This document shows, in pieces, positions 24,520 to 33,590 of a stretch of 50,105 bases of DNA (its first letter is position 1; each line of letters opens with the position of its first letter). The stretch lies in contig WTGC01000105.1 in assembly GCA_011523705.1 (NCBI GenBank), positions 1 through 50,105 on the forward strand. The letters run 5' to 3'. The notes under the pieces were generated by a model. It ran no database searches and was not told the origin of the DNA. It saw only the letters and a list, made by a program, of their open reading frames with translations. The translations under genes were made by a program, and so were the position numbers. The DNA is from Chloroflexota bacterium. GTDB taxonomy: Bacteria > Chloroflexota > Anaerolineae > Aggregatilineales > Phototrophicaceae.

Positions 24520-25536
24520 CGAGGCGCTCCGGCGGCGAAGCAGACTTGCTAACGAGCGCCCGCGCTCTCTCGCGTGGAGCATCTCACCGGTAAAAGCGAT
24601 CAATCCCGAGGTGCTGTCGTGTGACAGGACCGTACTCAGAACCTTATCCCATTCCCTGGCCGAGAACGCTTCGCCATTCTCGGAAAACGCGTCAACTTGC
24701 ACAAATGGTATGAGCGGTTTATCCGTCTCCGCCGCCACGTCATCCAATGTTTCGGAAATCCAGTCCGATGAAAAGCCCAAGGCATGATGGTATAGCATCG
24801 GCGAGAAGCAGTCAGCGTGCACGGACAATTCACGCAGCCGTTGACCGAGAAGATGTTCCCGCTGTGGAGATTTTGCCGGCACGATATCCAGCCCTAAGGG
24901 TTTCCCGTCCAAATGCTCATCGACGATTCGTTTCGCCTGAGCGACAAAGTCACTGATGATCTTGCACTTAAAATCGATCCACTCGTCCCTATGCGCCCGC
25001 AAAATCCAATCGGCTTGCTGCTTCGTCGCGCCGGCGGGGATATCCACATCCGCGAAATCAGCAAAGCGCCGGAGCGAATGTTCGTCGAAACTCGATTCGA
25101 GCGGATCGGGCGTATCTTCGCGCAATTCCTTTTCCCAATGCAGGGGCCAGCGAATGAAGTCCAGCCAGATCCCATCCAGTGGGTACGTTTCCGCCATGCG
25201 CTCGAGAACATCAAGACGCGATTGGGCATAAGTCTGATAAGTTGGAGTAATGCCAATATACCAGTTCATTTGCGGACGCCGCCGCCCGTCGCGGCAGACG
25301 GGATGAAGCGCGGGATTATCCGCCAACGCATCATTGTTGCTAAAACAGGTCAGGCCGCCCATAAAGCGCAAGCCATTATCATGCGCGATGTGAATGATAT
25401 CGCGGCGATAATGATCGGCTTCCGCAAAAATCGCGTTGACGCCATAACGCTGGTAACGCTTTAGTTCAGCATTCGCGTAGTCCGGACTCCATTTCTGCCA
25501 GACATGCGATGCCAGATAGGCGCCGATGAGGGTCAT
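24511..25536 (-). CDS. Glycosidase-like (beta/alpha)8 barrel protein, GHL/DUF4015-like
   Basis: The 341-residue product resembles the glycoside hydrolase-like superfamily of COG1649/DUF4015. An early GVNAIFAEADHYRRDIIHIAHDNGLRFMGG strand-helix pair is followed by YPLDGIWLDFIRWP, with the characteristic catalytic-site Asp, then GLDIVPA and a late SPMLYHHALGF block. No signal peptide is visible, so it may act in the cytoplasm or be exported by an atypical route. Known relatives are putative alpha-galactosidases or polysaccharide-acting proteins, mostly uncharacterised. It converges on the second DUF1883 gene with a 9-bp overlap and is 43 bp upstream, in transcript direction, of nothing else on its strand; the oligopeptide ATPases come before it on the same strand. 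Confidence 0.7.
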   Translation of the reverse strand: MTLIGAYLASHVWQKWSPDYANAELKRYQRYGVNAIFAEADHYRRDIIHIAHDNGLRFMGGLTCFSNNDALADNPALHPVCRDGRRRPQMNWYIGITPTYQTYAQSRLDVLERMAETYPLDGIWLDFIRWPLHWEKELREDTPDPLESSFDEHSLRRFADFADVDIPAGATKQQADWILRAHRDEWIDFKCKIISDFVAQAKRIVDEHLDGKPLGLDIVPAKSPQREHLLGQRLRELSVHADCFSPMLYHHALGFSSDWISETLDDVAAETDKPLIPFVQVDAFSENGEAFSAREWDKVLSTVLSHDSTSGLIAFTGEMLHARERGRSLASLLRRRSASSA

Positions 25537-25579
25537 CGCGCAAGCAGCCTGATCATCGTTTTGAGCAAGCGCGCCTGAG

Positions 25580-26608
25580 TTAGGTCACCCGGTGGCAACT
25601 CACAAAGTGATCCGGGCGGACCTCAATCAGCGGCGGATCCGGCTCCTCGAAACAGAGATCGAAGCGCACCGGGCAGCGCGTGTTGAAATTGCAGCCGGTC
25701 GGTGGATTGGCTGGGCTGGGGAGATCGCCAGAGATGATGATGCGCTGGCGGTTCTCTTCCACCTGCGGGTCGGGCACGGGCACCGCGGAGAGCAGCGCCT
25801 GCGTATAAGGATGCTGCGGATTGTCGTAGACCTCGTCGACCGGTCCCAACTCGACGATCTTGCCGAGGTACATGACCGCCACCCGATCGCAAATGTGGCG
25901 CACCATGCTGAGATCGTGGGCGATGAATAGATAGGTCAAGTTGAGTTCTTCTTGCAGCTCTTCCATCAAGTTGACCACTTGTGCCTGAATCGATACATCC
26001 AGCGCCGAGATCGGCTCGTCGGCGACGATAAAACTCGGCTCGAGCGCCAGCGCCCGCGCGATGCCGATGCGCTGCCGTTGCCCGCCGGAGAATTCATGCG
26101 GGTAGCGATTGATGAAGTAGGGATTTAATCCTACCTTTTCCATCAACTGTTCCACATATTGCTGGCGTTCTTTTTTGTTGGAATAGATTCTGTGGATTTG
26201 CAACGGTTCGCTGACGATGCTGCCGACGGTCATGCGCGGGTTCAAGGAGGCAAAGGGATCCTGAAAGATGATCTGCATCCGGCGCCGCATTTGCCGCAGC
26301 TCGTTGCCAGCCATCGTGGACAGTTCTTGCCCTTCAAATCGGACGCTGCCTTCGGTCGGCCGATAGAGCTGCAAAATGGTGCGGCCCGTCGTGCTCTTGC
26401 CACAACCGGATTCGCCGACCAAGCCCAGCGTCTCGCCGCGGACCACATGAAAACTGATGCCATCGACCGCGCGCACCGCCCCGACCTGCCGCTGAAAGAC
26501 GATGCCAGCCGAGATGGGGAAGTATTTCTTCAAATCCGTTACTTCAAGGATGACATCATTCTCGTCCAGGCTTTTGCGTTTTTCAGCCGTCATGACTTGA
26601 CTAGACAT
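25580..26608 (-). CDS. oppF: Oligopeptide/dipeptide ABC transporter ATPase, OppF/DppF type
   Basis: The 342-residue product has Walker [10 protein letters not shown], the Q-loop [19 protein letters not shown], signature [15 protein letters not shown], Walker [15 protein letters not shown] and the switch region [18 protein letters not shown]. The C-terminal oligopeptide extension carries the cysteine pattern [15 protein letters not shown]...CHRV that typifies Opp/Dpp ATPases and may hold an iron-sulfur cluster. It powers uptake of peptides (or sometimes nickel or sugars) through a separate permease pair. It begins 1 bp after the OppD-like gene, with GAGGGGG as its ribosome site. No permease or binding protein gene is in the cluster. 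Confidence 0.9.
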   Translation of the reverse strand: MSSQVMTAEKRKSLDENDVILEVTDLKKYFPISAGIVFQRQVGAVRAVDGISFHVVRGETLGLVGESGCGKSTTGRTILQLYRPTEGSVRFEGQELSTMAGNELRQMRRRMQIIFQDPFASLNPRMTVGSIVSEPLQIHRIYSNKKERQQYVEQLMEKVGLNPYFINRYPHEFSGGQRQRIGIARALALEPSFIVADEPISALDVSIQAQVVNLMEELQEELNLTYLFIAHDLSMVRHICDRVAVMYLGKIVELGPVDEVYDNPQHPYTQALLSAVPVPDPQVEENRQRIIISGDLPSPANPPTGCNFNTRCPVRFDLCFEEPDPPLIEVRPDHFVSCHRVT

Positions 26609-26609
26609 T

Positions 26610-27620
<1,011 letters not shown>

Positions 27621-27628
27621 AGCGCTAC

Positions 27629-27635
27629 CCTCCTC
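27629..27635 (-). promoter_or_regulatory. Shine-Dalgarno site that decides the oppD start
   Basis: GAGGAGG on the minus strand lies 8 nt before the TTG at 27620. It is the strongest such site in this cluster and argues against the upstream TTG at 27644. Confidence 0.7.
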
Positions 27636-27850
27636 ATGCAACAACGACTTTATTTGAAATGCTGGTTCACAAGAGAGTCATTCAAACGATTGCAATCATG
27701 ACGCACACTCGCCGGGCGGAACAGTCGCTGCAGGCTGCTTCTACTGCAAAGCGCGCCTGTCTCTCAGTGACTGCATTGATCCGAGACGACGCCGGCGCCA
27801 AATCCGGACTGGCACAATGTTAACAGACATAGAGCAAGTTTACCAACAAT

Positions 27851-28828
27851 TCAAGAAATAGACCGCAGGGTCAATTCCGCGCGCTCTTGGCGATACCACT
27901 GTATCGTCTCGCGCAGGCCTGCCCTGAAGTCGGTCTGCGATACGAAACCGAATTCACGCTCTGCGCGCGAGACATCCAGTTTTCGCCGCGGCTGACCATT
28001 TGGCTTGCTCGTATCCCAGCGCAATTCCCCCCTGAAGCCGACCTCATCGGCGATGATTTCCACCAAATCGCGAATGCTGATTTCGAAAGCGCTGCCCAGG
28101 TTGACCGGCTCGGCGCCATTGTAGCGCTCCGCCGCCAGCACAATGCCTTCAGCCGCATCGCGCACAAATAGAAACTCGCGCGTGGGCGAGCCGTCGCCGA
28201 AGAGCGTGACGTACGCGGCGCCGCTCTCCTGCGCATCCACCATCTTGCGTATCACCGCCGGGATCACATGTGACGACTTCAGATCAAACTTGTCGTGAGG
28301 ACCATACAGATTCACCGGCAGCAGGTGAATGGCGTTGAAACCGTATTCCTGGCGGTAGGCTTGGCTCTGCACCAACAGCATCTTTTTTGCCAAGCCATAG
28401 GGCGCGTTGGTCTCTTCCGGATAACCGATCCACAGATCCTCTTCCTTAAAGGGCACGGGCGCGAATTTGGGATAGCTGCAGACGGTGCCGATGCCGACGA
28501 ATTTGGCGACGCCGGCGCGCCGCGCATACTCCAGCATCAGCGTGCCCATCATCAGATTCTCGTAGCAGAACAAGCCGGGATGCTCGCGGTTGATGCCGAT
28601 GCCGCCGACGTTGGCCGCCAGGTGAATGACCATGGTCGTATCGGGATGCTCGGCGTACAGGCGGGCAACGGCGCCCTGCTCGCGCAAGTCGCAGTTCGCG
28701 CTTCGAGGGACGATAATGCGCCGAGCCGATCGCCCCTGCAGCAATTCGACGACGTGGCGCCCGAGGAAGCCGGCGCCCCCGGTCACGATGACCACCTGAT
28801 CCTTCCAGAAAGAATCGCTCATTCGCAT
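27851..28828 (-). CDS. fcl: GDP-L-fucose synthase
   Basis: The 325-residue extended SDR has the NADP-binding [31 protein letters not shown], the catalytic Ser/Cys block [14 protein letters not shown], the Tyr-Lys pair in [16 protein letters not shown], and [20 protein letters not shown]. These blocks are close to GDP-fucose synthase (Fcl/WcaG), which epimerises and reduces GDP-4-dehydro-6-deoxy-mannose to GDP-fucose for surface polysaccharides. The partner GDP-mannose dehydratase (gmd) is not in the window. AGGGAG lies 4 nt before ATG 28828 and 10 nt before a second in-frame ATG (28822), so either could serve; the upstream ATG at 28876 looks too early. A TGCTATGAT box upstream is a likely -10. 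Confidence 0.88.
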   Translation of the reverse strand: MRMSDSFWKDQVVIVTGGAGFLGRHVVELLQGRSARRIIVPRSANCDLREQGAVARLYAEHPDTTMVIHLAANVGGIGINREHPGLFCYENLMMGTLMLEYARRAGVAKFVGIGTVCSYPKFAPVPFKEEDLWIGYPEETNAPYGLAKKMLLVQSQAYRQEYGFNAIHLLPVNLYGPHDKFDLKSSHVIPAVIRKMVDAQESGAAYVTLFGDGSPTREFLFVRDAAEGIVLAAERYNGAEPVNLGSAFEISIRDLVEIIADEVGFRGELRWDTSKPNGQPRRKLDVSRAEREFGFVSQTDFRAGLRETIQWYRQERAELTLRSIS

Positions 28829-28849
28829 CTCGCTCCCTAAACTGCCCGT

Positions 28850-28855
28850 ATCATA
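28850..28855 (-). promoter_or_regulatory. Extended -10 promoter element of the GDP-fucose synthase gene
   Basis: The minus strand reads TGCTATGAT, with TATGAT at 28855-28850, about 22-28 bp before the start codons. It shares the TGC-TATnnT form seen before other genes here. Confidence 0.4.
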
Positions 28856-28902
28856 GCAGAATTTCCGCCCATCCATGTTGGCAATACACGGCGGTCGTCC
28901 CG

Positions 28903-28918
28903 GCGTCTTACGAGACGC
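28903..28918. promoter_or_regulatory. Perfect short inverted repeat between fcl and ndk
   Basis: GCGTCT (28903-28908) and AGACGC (28913-28918) flank TACG in the divergent gap. No T-run follows. It might be an operator or a hairpin of the ndk leader; nothing else supports either. Confidence 0.3.
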
Positions 28919-29023
28919 TGCCGGCTTGGCGCGGCAGCCAGAGGCTAGTCATACACATTTCTGTAGCGCGCCTGTATCATACGGCGCGAAAGCCTGTATT
29001 GAGAGCGGCAGAAAGGCAATCTC

Positions 29024-29476
29024 TTGGAACGAACACTGATCATCGTGAAACCGGATGCGGTTCAGCGCGGCTTGACCGGCGCCATCATCGCGCGATTTGA
29101 AGCGCGCGGCTTGAAAATCATCGGCATGAAGCTGATGCAAGTCGATCGCGCATTGGCGGAGAAGCATTACGATGTGCATCGCGAGCGGCCCTTCTTTGCC
29201 GGTCTGGTCGAGTACATCATCTCGGCGCCGGTGATGGTGATAGCGCTGGAAGGCACGGATGCCATTGCGGCTGCGCGGTCGACGATCGGCGCGACGACTC
29301 CGGCCGAAGCGGCGCCCGGCAGCATCCGCGGCGATTACGGCCTTGAGATCGGGCGGAATCTCGTGCACGGCTCGGACAGCGTCGAGAATGGTGAGATCGA
29401 AGTGGCGAACTTTTTCAGCGAAGCGGAGCTCTGCGGCGGCTGGTCGCGCGATGTGGATCGCTGGGTGTTTGAGTAG
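29024..29476 (+). CDS. ndk: Nucleoside diphosphate kinase
   Basis: The 150-residue product has MERTLIIVKPDAVQRGLTG at the start, HYDVHRERPFFAGLVEYI in the middle and the catalytic-histidine motif NLVHGSDSVENGEIEVANFF (His115 phosphorylated). It transfers the gamma phosphate between nucleoside tri- and diphosphates. RGDYGLEIGRN is the usual RGDF(x)xxxGRN nucleotide loop. The start is TTG at 29024, with AAAGG 7 nt before it. It is transcribed divergently from the GDP-fucose synthase gene and precedes the ImmA/IrrE module by 66 bp. Confidence 0.95.
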   Translation: MERTLIIVKPDAVQRGLTGAIIARFEARGLKIIGMKLMQVDRALAEKHYDVHRERPFFAGLVEYIISAPVMVIALEGTDAIAAARSTIGATTPAEAAPGSIRGDYGLEIGRNLVHGSDSVENGEIEVANFFSEAELCGGWSRDVDRWVFE

Positions 29477-29542
29477 GGTGCGTTTGACAGGCGCGCCTAA
29501 TCGCAATACAGTCGAGACTGAAGCAGAGCACGGACTACAGCT

Positions 29543-30691
29543 ATGGCAGTAGAACGAATGCCGATTACCCCTGAAGTCGTCACCTGGGCGCGGGAACGTT
29601 TAGGATACACACTTGACGCGCTGGCTGTGAAGCGTAAGGACTTCAAGAAAATCGCCGAGTGGGAATCTGGTGAGTCGCGACCGACCTATCGGCAATTGGA
29701 AAAGCTAGCAAAAGATCTGTGGCTGCCCGTCGCAGTATTCTTTTTCCCTGAGCCGCCTGATACGCCTAAGATTGAAGAGACTTTCCGTACCTTGGGCTCT
29801 GAGCAATTCGACGAGATTCCACCGTCAATCCGAAAGCTCTTGTATAAGGCACGTGCGTTTCAAGTGGGCTTGTCGGAACTTAACGACGGGCGTAACTCGG
29901 CGCACAATCACATCATCAGCGACCTAAAACTAGATGTCGCTGAAGAGTTGAGCATCGCAACAAGAAGAGTGCGCGACTACATCGGTATCGCGCTGGAAGA
30001 ACAGTTCAAGTGGAATGACGATGACGAGGCGTTGAAGACGTGGCGGTCAGCGCTCTTCAATGTCGGTGTAACAGTATTTAAGGACGCCTTCAAGACCGAT
30101 GATTACTCCGGCTTCAGTCTCTACGATTACGAGTTTCCAATAATTTATGTTAACAATTCGAATGCAAAGGCACGGCAGATCTTTACGCTGTTCCATGAAC
30201 TTGCGCATCTGCTCTTTCATACTAGCGGTGTCGATAATGATTCCGCGTTTCGATACGCGCTGCCGAAAGAATACTCAAGAATTGAAATGCGTTGCAATGC
30301 GTTTGCTGGCGCTTTTCTCGTACCAGACGACGCATTTGATCGACTTTTACGCCCGGAAGCGGATCCTGAATCGGAGGCGCGACGACTGTCGCGGATGTTC
30401 AGCGTAAGCCGCGAAGTCATATTGCGGAAGATTCGTGATCGTCAGATTATCTCACCGCAAGAGTACAGTGAAACTATTGCTGCATGGAGACGCGAGGCAA
30501 GACCTTCGGCGACAGGTGGGGGCAACTATTATCGAACCAAGATCGCTTATCTTGGAGAGGAGTATATAGAACTCGCTTTCAGACGATTGGAAGAGAATAT
30601 GATTGATGAGGAAGAACTCGCGGATTATCTCGCGGTCGCACCGAAGAATCTGGACAAGTTGGAAGACCTAGTTATTGGTGCCAGATCGTGA
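29543..30691 (+). CDS. HTH plus ImmA/IrrE-family zinc metallopeptidase
   Basis: The 382-residue product starts with an XRE-like helix-turn-helix (VTWARERLGYTLDALAVKRKDFKKIAEWESGESRPTYRQLEKLAKDL, about 13-58). A helical spacer follows, then an M78 peptidase domain with H218-E219-xx-H222 in LFHELAHLLFH and the downstream Glu248 in EMRCNAFAGAFLVP as third zinc ligand. Such proteins cleave repressors in mobile elements and act as antitoxin or activator partners. Its stop TGA overlaps the GTG start of the DUF4411 gene (GTGA), so the two are translationally coupled. Codon use and base composition are more AT-rich than those of ndk before it and the thioredoxin gene after it, which suggests transfer. 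Confidence 0.9.
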   Translation: MAVERMPITPEVVTWARERLGYTLDALAVKRKDFKKIAEWESGESRPTYRQLEKLAKDLWLPVAVFFFPEPPDTPKIEETFRTLGSEQFDEIPPSIRKLLYKARAFQVGLSELNDGRNSAHNHIISDLKLDVAEELSIATRRVRDYIGIALEEQFKWNDDDEALKTWRSALFNVGVTVFKDAFKTDDYSGFSLYDYEFPIIYVNNSNAKARQIFTLFHELAHLLFHTSGVDNDSAFRYALPKEYSRIEMRCNAFAGAFLVPDDAFDRLLRPEADPESEARRLSRMFSVSREVILRKIRDRQIISPQEYSETIAAWRREARPSATGGGNYYRTKIAYLGEEYIELAFRRLEENMIDEEELADYLAVAPKNLDKLEDLVIGARS

Positions 30692-31164
30692 CATATGTCG
30701 TAGACACATCAAGCTTAATTGAGCTCTTTCAAAAATATCCTCGTGGTGTATTTCCAAATCTGTGGCAGGCATTTGAGAATCTGGTCGACAGCCGTATGTT
30801 AGTCTCCGTAATCCATATGAAGGAAGAGTTGCGACTCGAGAGAGAAGGAGATCAGGCCTCTAAATGGGCGTTGCATCCTCGTGTTCAGGACCTGTTTGCA
30901 GGTCCAACCGCAGAAGAGATGGAATTCCTCAGTTCTGAATTAGCCTCTTCCAAATTCCGAGACGCGGTTCCAGATCACCTCAGGAGCGCAAACGAGAAGG
31001 CAGATACGTACTTGATTGCACGTGCGAGAGTTTCCTGCGGAACTGTCGTAACCGAAGAAAGGTACAAGCCGCATGGAACGAAGATTCCGACCATTTGTAA
31101 GGACTACGACATAGACTGCGTGAATTTGATTGGCATGATGCAGCGTGAGAACTGGCAGTTCTAA
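30688..31164 (+). CDS. DUF4411 PIN-like protein, probable toxin
   Basis: The 158-residue product opens with YVVDTSSLIELFQKYP, a PIN-domain strand with the first acidic residue (Asp6). It continues with a conserved Glu region (SVIHMKEELR), a second acid cluster in LRSANEKADTYLIARA (Asp) and GTVVTEE, and ends PTICKDYDIDCVNLIGMMQRENW. This fits DUF4411, a family I know as PIN-like and usually paired with an HTH-ImmA/IrrE gene, as here. The expected activity is metal-dependent RNA cleavage when the partner is lost; this is inferred. The GTG start overlaps the upstream stop by 4 bp. Confidence 0.85.
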   Translation: MTYVVDTSSLIELFQKYPRGVFPNLWQAFENLVDSRMLVSVIHMKEELRLEREGDQASKWALHPRVQDLFAGPTAEEMEFLSSELASSKFRDAVPDHLRSANEKADTYLIARARVSCGTVVTEERYKPHGTKIPTICKDYDIDCVNLIGMMQRENWQF

Positions 31165-31183
31165 ACACCGCAAAGTGTCTTCA

Positions 31184-31765
31184 ATGGCGAAGCAAAGCCT
31201 ATCCCCCACCCTCCTCATCCTCCTCATCCTGCCGCTTTTCGGCATCTTCGTCGCCCTGCTGACCCTCGCCCTGGAAACGCGCCAGCGACCCGCACCCGCC
31301 CCGACTTTCGCGCCGGCGCCCCCACGCACCGTCGTCAACTTTACCGCGCCCGACTTCGAGCTGCCGCTGCTGGATGGCGTCACGTTGGTCTCGCCGTCCG
31401 ATTACGCCGGGCGTCCGCTCTTCCTCAACTTCTGGGCGACCTGGTGTCAGCCTTGCGTGCGCGAGCTGCCGGCTTTCGAAGAATTCATCGCCGAACACAG
31501 CGGCGACGAGAAGGGACCGGCGCTGCTGACGATCAACCTGGGCGAGACCGCCGCCGAGATCAGCGGCTTTCTGGCCGAGCTCGGCTTGCGGAACCTGCCA
31601 GTGGCGCTGGATATCAACCAGGTCGTCAAGCTGGACTACGGCGTGCAGAATCTGCCGACGACTTTCGTCATCGACGGCGAAGGGCGGGTGCGCCATCTCA
31701 AGCTGGGAGAGATGAAACTCGAAGAGATGAAGGTGTATCTCAATACGCTGGATGAGCCGGCCTAG
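31184..31765 (+). CDS. TlpA-like membrane-anchored thioredoxin
   Basis: The product is 193 residues from ATG 31184. A membrane anchor (LSPTLLILLILPLFGIFVALLTLAL, residues 6-30) and a Pro/Ala linker precede a thioredoxin fold with the active site W-C88-Q-P-C91 in NFWATWCQPCVRELP. The cis-Pro strand NLPTTFVIDGEGRV and the TINLGETAAEISGFLAE insert fit the TlpA/ResA branch. Anchored outside the membrane, it would reduce disulfides of apocytochrome c or other exported proteins; the heme-bearing copper monooxygenase 11 kb away is one conceivable client. An upstream in-frame start at 31145 overlaps the DUF4411 gene and is rejected. The ribosome site is weak. The SDR follows 15 bp later. Confidence 0.88.
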   Translation: MAKQSLSPTLLILLILPLFGIFVALLTLALETRQRPAPAPTFAPAPPRTVVNFTAPDFELPLLDGVTLVSPSDYAGRPLFLNFWATWCQPCVRELPAFEEFIAEHSGDEKGPALLTINLGETAAEISGFLAELGLRNLPVALDINQVVKLDYGVQNLPTTFVIDGEGRVRHLKLGEMKLEEMKVYLNTLDEPA

Positions 31766-31780
31766 GCGGATGGAGACCAA

Positions 31781-32536
31781 ATGGCGCGCATTGAACTGAT
31801 AGACCAGGTCGCGCTGATCACCGGCGCGGCGCATCGCGTCGGGCGTATTATCGCGCTGGAACTGGCGCAGCAAGGCGTCAATATTTTGATGCATTTCAAC
31901 AGCGCGGATTTGTCCCAGGCGCGCGAAACCATTCAGGAAATCAAATCTTTCGGCGTCGACGCCCACGCCGTTCAAGCCGATCTCAGCGCCGCGGAGGGCG
32001 CGGACTTCGTGATAGCGGCGGCTGAGGAATTGTTCGACCAGATCGATATCGTCGTCAACAGCGCCTCCGTCTTTCAGGCACGCGAATTCCTGGATGTCTC
32101 ACTGACGGACTGGGACCTGACCATGGCGGTCAACCTGCGCGCGCCCTTTCTCATCACACAGCAAGCGGCGCGGTTGATGGCGGCGAATCCAATCCCCGGC
32201 GGCGTCATCGTCAATATCTGCGATGCCGGCGTCGACGGTCCTTGGCAAAAGTATCCCCATCACGGCATCAGCAAGTCCGCACTTTGGATGCTGACGCAGG
32301 TGAGCGCGCTGTCCTTGGGACCGGCGATAAGGGTGAACGCCATCGCGCCGGGGCCGGTCATGAAGTCAGCGGGACGGGACATTACCGATGAAGAGTGGGC
32401 GCAGGTTGGCGAGCGCAGCGTCCTCCGGAAGACCGGCGAGCCGGAAGATGTGGCGCGGGCGGTCGTCTACCTCTGTCAAGAGGATCACATCACCGGCGCG
32501 CTGCTGCATGTCAACGCCGGCGAGCATCTGCGCTAG
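31781..32536 (+). CDS. SDR-family protein, pteridine reductase-like, catalytic Tyr replaced
   Basis: The 251-residue product has the NADP-binding TGAAHRVGRIIALELA (14-29), the form typical of pteridine reductases and FolM. It continues with NSAS (93-96), NLRAPFLITQ, and NICDAGVDGPW with Asp148 where PTR1 has its catalytic Asp. The Tyr-x-x-x-Lys motif reads H161-G-I-S-K165, so the proton-donor Tyr is His; a Tyr lies three residues earlier at 158. The C-terminus (RVNAIAPGPVM, EDVARAVVYLCQEDHITGALLHVNAGEHL) is normal. It may reduce a pterin or another carbonyl with altered chemistry, or be a non-catalytic relative. It ends 1 bp from the convergent YitT gene. Confidence 0.85.
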   Translation: MARIELIDQVALITGAAHRVGRIIALELAQQGVNILMHFNSADLSQARETIQEIKSFGVDAHAVQADLSAAEGADFVIAAAEELFDQIDIVVNSASVFQAREFLDVSLTDWDLTMAVNLRAPFLITQQAARLMAANPIPGGVIVNICDAGVDGPWQKYPHHGISKSALWMLTQVSALSLGPAIRVNAIAPGPVMKSAGRDITDEEWAQVGERSVLRKTGEPEDVARAVVYLCQEDHITGALLHVNAGEHLR

Positions 32537-32537
32537 C

Positions 32538-33410
32538 TCAGCCGCGCAATCGCTGCATGCGGCGGAAGCCGGCGCCATAAGCGGCGTGCCCCATGCCGAT
32601 CACAATGAAGGCGTTGGGGTCCACCTGCGAGACTTCATCTTTCAGATCGCGCACTTGCGAGCGCGCGATGGTGACGTAAAGCATAGTGCGATCCGAGCCG
32701 GTGTACTCGCCCTTAATCGTCCAACTGGTGACGCCGCGCTGCAGGTTGGCGAAGACGCGCTGCGCGATTGCGTCCGGCTTGTCAGTGATGATCATGGCGG
32801 TGCGGATCACGCTCGGTCCCTCCAACACGTAGTCGCTGGCTAATCCAGCGGTGAACAGCGCGATGGCGGCGTAAAGAGCGCCCTCCCAGCCGTAAACCAA
32901 TCCGGCGGCAACGATGATCAAGGTATCGGTGCAGAGAAATGTCGTGCTCATCGGGAATCCGTAGCGCCGCTGCAGGATCAGCGCCAGGGTTGATGTGCCG
33001 CCCATGGTGGCGCCGGCGCGATAAACCAAGCCCACGCCAATACCACCGGTTATGCCGCCAAAGAGCGCGTTGAGCATTCTGTCGTCGCTTATCCCGGTTG
33101 GCGGTAGCACGGGTCTGATATTGTCGACCACCACCGAAAATATCAGGATGATGACGACGCTGCGCAAGATGACGCGGGCGCCGTTGGGCAACAGCAGATA
33201 ACCCAGAAGCTGAATCGGGATATTCAACACGAAAATCACCAAGCCGATTGGCGTATCAAACAGCTCATTGAGCAAGGTGGAGGCGCCGGCGACTCCAGCC
33301 GGGGCGATATCCAGCGGCTGCAGAAAAACCGTCAAGGAAAGAGCGCCAATGACGATGCCAAGGGCGATGAGCGCATAGCGAAATACGACAGTGTGTAGCA
33401 AAGCCAGCAT
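32538..33410 (-). CDS. YitT-family membrane protein with C-terminal DUF2179
   Basis: The 290-residue product has five or six hydrophobic segments in its first 200 residues (for example VFRYALIALGIVIGALSLTVFL, PIGLVIFVLNIPIQLLGYLLL, VILRSVVIILIFSVVV, TLIIVAAGLVYGWEGALYAAIALFTAGLASDYV). Family blocks include GGITGGIGVGLVYRAGATMGGTS. A cytoplasmic C-terminal domain follows (MIITDKPDAIAQRVFANLQRGVTSWTIKGEYTG...VIARSQVRDLKDEVSQVDPNAFI), which is DUF2179. YitT proteins are widespread and uncharacterised; a transport role is usually assumed. It is divergent from metA and converges on the SDR gene. Confidence 0.88.
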   Translation of the reverse strand: MLALLHTVVFRYALIALGIVIGALSLTVFLQPLDIAPAGVAGASTLLNELFDTPIGLVIFVLNIPIQLLGYLLLPNGARVILRSVVIILIFSVVVDNIRPVLPPTGISDDRMLNALFGGITGGIGVGLVYRAGATMGGTSTLALILQRRYGFPMSTTFLCTDTLIIVAAGLVYGWEGALYAAIALFTAGLASDYVLEGPSVIRTAMIITDKPDAIAQRVFANLQRGVTSWTIKGEYTGSDRTMLYVTIARSQVRDLKDEVSQVDPNAFIVIGMGHAAYGAGFRRMQRLRG

Positions 33411-33512
33411 CTTGAAATCTCCCTCATCCAGAAAGCAGCGCCCAGCCGCGCCCGATTCATGTCGATAGCTCCATTATAATGCTTGCGCGAGGCGGGAAGG
33501 CAGGCTGAGGCA

Positions 33513-33540
33513 TTGCCCGCTTGTACAGGAGTGCTATACT
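33513..33540 (+). promoter_or_regulatory. Probable metA promoter
   Basis: TTGCCC (33513-33518), a 16-nt spacer and TATACT (33535-33540) preceded by TGC. It lies 50 bp before the start. The IolE-like gene has TTGCCT, 16 nt and TGCTATACT. A TATAAT at 33475-33480 also occurs in this divergent gap and reads as a -10 on either strand. Confidence 0.5.
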
Positions 33541-33590
33541 GATGCGCCAGATTCGCGGCTGATTATTCGCCAGGCACGGAGTTGATCAAA

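Noticed and set aside
23427..25536. The glycosidase-like barrel gene as a fourth member of the TIR-DUF1883 module
   Set aside because: It is on the opposite strand, converges with a 9-bp overlap and has the GC-rich composition of the background.
33411..33590. A SAM-type riboswitch before metA
   Set aside because: I looked for the conserved helices and found only a promoter-like sequence; the gap is too short and lacks the motifs.
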